DNA of 64,000 bases from Variovorax sp. OV329 (GTDB lineage Bacteria; Pseudomonadota; Gammaproteobacteria; Burkholderiales; Burkholderiaceae_C): the NCBI RefSeq assembly GCF_900114785.1, contig NZ_FOUG01000023.1, forward strand, positions 1 to 64,000. Reading direction: 5' to 3'. Below, piece by piece: positions 63,088 through 64,000 of this stretch. Below the pieces are notes generated by a model. That model was not told the origin of the DNA. It did no database searches and worked only from the letters and a program-made list of their open reading frames with translations. Both the position numbers and the translations under genes were made by a program. Each line of letters begins with the position of its first letter. Within the stretch, counting starts at the first letter, position 1.

Positions 63088-63963
63088 TCAGTCGACGAAG
63101 CGGTTCTCGATCGCCCCGAGTCCGTCGATCTCGATGCGCACCACGTCGCCTGCCTTCAGGTAGCGCGGCGGCGTGAAGCCCTGGCCCACGCCGGCCGCTG
63201 TGCCGGTGGCGATGACGTCGCCCGGGTGCAGCGTGATGCCGCGCGAGCAGGTCTCGATCAGCGTCGGGATGTCGAAGATCAGGTCGGTGGTCTGCGCGTC
63301 CTGGCGCAGCTCGCCATTGACCCAGCAGCGCACCCGCGTGTCGGTGCCGTCCAGCTGGTCGGCAGTGACGATCCAGGGCCCCATGGGGCAGAAGGTGTCG
63401 AAGCTCTTGCCCAGGTCCCACTGCTGGTGGCGCATCTGCACGTCGCGTGCCGTCACGTCGTCGATGATGGTGTAGCCGAACACGTGCGACATGGCGTCGG
63501 CGCGCGCGATGTTGCGCCCGCCCTTGCCGATGACCACTGCCAGTTCCGCCTCGTAATCGATCTGTGCCGAGATGTGGGCGCCCGGCAGCTGCACGTCGTC
63601 GTGCGGACCGGTGACCGACTCGGGCACCTTGGTGAACACGATCGGCCAGGCATCTGCCTTGGGCGTGTTGTCCTTGAAGACCGAGGTGGCCAGCTCCTTG
63701 GCATGCGCGTGGTAGTTGCGGCCCACGCAGAAGACGTTGCGCCGCGGCAGGGGCAGCGGCGCTTCCAGCCGCAACTGGTCCATGGGCACCGGCGCGCTGC
63801 TCAGGGCCAGGCTGTCGTGGCCGTGCACATGGTCCTCGATCAGGGCTTGCGCTCCCCGTCTGGCGCGCGCCTCGGTCCACTGGAAGGGCGTCACGCTCTG
63901 CAGGTCGTCCGAGACGATGCCGACCTGACGCCGGCCCTGGTACTGGAAGGTGGCGATGCGCAA
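63088..63963 (-). CDS. Fumarylacetoacetate hydrolase family protein
   Basis: A 291-residue FAH-domain enzyme. Metal-binding and family blocks are VFCVGRNYHAHAKEL, AQIDYEAELAVVIGKGG (two acidic ligands), YTIIDDVTARDVQMRHQQWD, DLGKSFDTFCPMGPWIV and GTAAGVGQGFTPPRYLKAGD. Members hydrolyse or isomerise 2-oxo-hept-ene-dioate-like acids from aromatic catabolism. I chose TTG 63963 because AGGAG lies 8 bases upstream; no ATG is suitably placed. First gene of the unit with the Bug receptor. Confidence 0.87.
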   Translation of the reverse strand: MRIATFQYQGRRQVGIVSDDLQSVTPFQWTEARARRGAQALIEDHVHGHDSLALSSAPVPMDQLRLEAPLPLPRRNVFCVGRNYHAHAKELATSVFKDNTPKADAWPIVFTKVPESVTGPHDDVQLPGAHISAQIDYEAELAVVIGKGGRNIARADAMSHVFGYTIIDDVTARDVQMRHQQWDLGKSFDTFCPMGPWIVTADQLDGTDTRVRCWVNGELRQDAQTTDLIFDIPTLIETCSRGITLHPGDVIATGTAAGVGQGFTPPRYLKAGDVVRIEIDGLGAIENRFVD

Positions 63964-64000
63964 GATGGGTCTCCTGTTTGGCACAAATGCTACCAATGCG

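Overview
The window is high-GC DNA with Betaproteobacterial, most likely Comamonadaceae (Variovorax-like), gene content. The signs are Bug/TctC solute receptors, an intracellular PHB depolymerase with a cysteine lipase box, a prkA-yeaH-spoVR operon, a PA0069-type radical SAM gene behind a LexA box, NahR-type aromatic regulation, and an intergenic palindromic repeat of a kind I associate with this family. The genus is an inference. I saw no rRNA, tRNA or CRISPR array.

Layout. 1-9 kb: an IS21-family element enters from the left and has cut tssM. Its 3' part is followed by a tight type VI secretion operon (tagK-like, tagJ, tssE, tssF, tssG, tssA) and a membrane/coiled-coil protein with a 14-copy hexanucleotide repeat. 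9-13 kb: an SDR and a NahR-type LysR gene diverge from a three-gene Rieske oxygenase operon (large subunit, small subunit, ferredoxin) resembling salicylate 5-hydroxylase. 13-21.5 kb: a LacI-controlled polyol/carbohydrate ABC importer operon ends in dhaL-dhaK. 21.6-28 kb: App1-like phosphatase, folA, thyA, a ccdAB toxin-antitoxin pair, an FAD oxidoreductase, a DUF2069 protein and YihY.

27.9-31.2 kb: an apparent composite transposon. A degenerate IS5-family copy, a divergent lysR-lysA pair and a 33-bp IS remnant are all bounded by CTAG, inserted exactly where the convergent stop codons of yihY and an Mpo1-like gene appear to have overlapped.

31.2-43.7 kb: thioredoxin-like protein, an orphan exported protein, alpha/beta hydrolase, metY, CBS protein, an adenosine deaminase/Bug receptor operon with a divergent LysR gene, phaZ, a GST gene behind a strong sigma-54-type promoter, a DOPA-dioxygenase-like protein, and a GbsR-type regulator with a methyltransferase/SRPBCC operon that share a near-identical operator. 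43.7-50.7 kb: the SOS-linked radical SAM gene and a tripartite RND efflux operon. 50.9-53.8 kb: a glutathione-dependent formaldehyde detoxification operon (frmA, an extra hydrolase, fghA). 54-56.7 kb: a two-gene zinc-ribbon module of unknown function, then an atypical aroE paired with aroQ. 56.7-61.5 kb: the prkA-yeaH-spoVR stress operon behind a long AT-rich leader. 62-64 kb: a Bug receptor with a fumarylacetoacetate-hydrolase-family enzyme.

The most notable points are the IS-disrupted T6SS, the lysR-lysA composite transposon, the paired GbsR operators, the LexA box, the sigma-54 promoter and the proline-threonine repeat protein.
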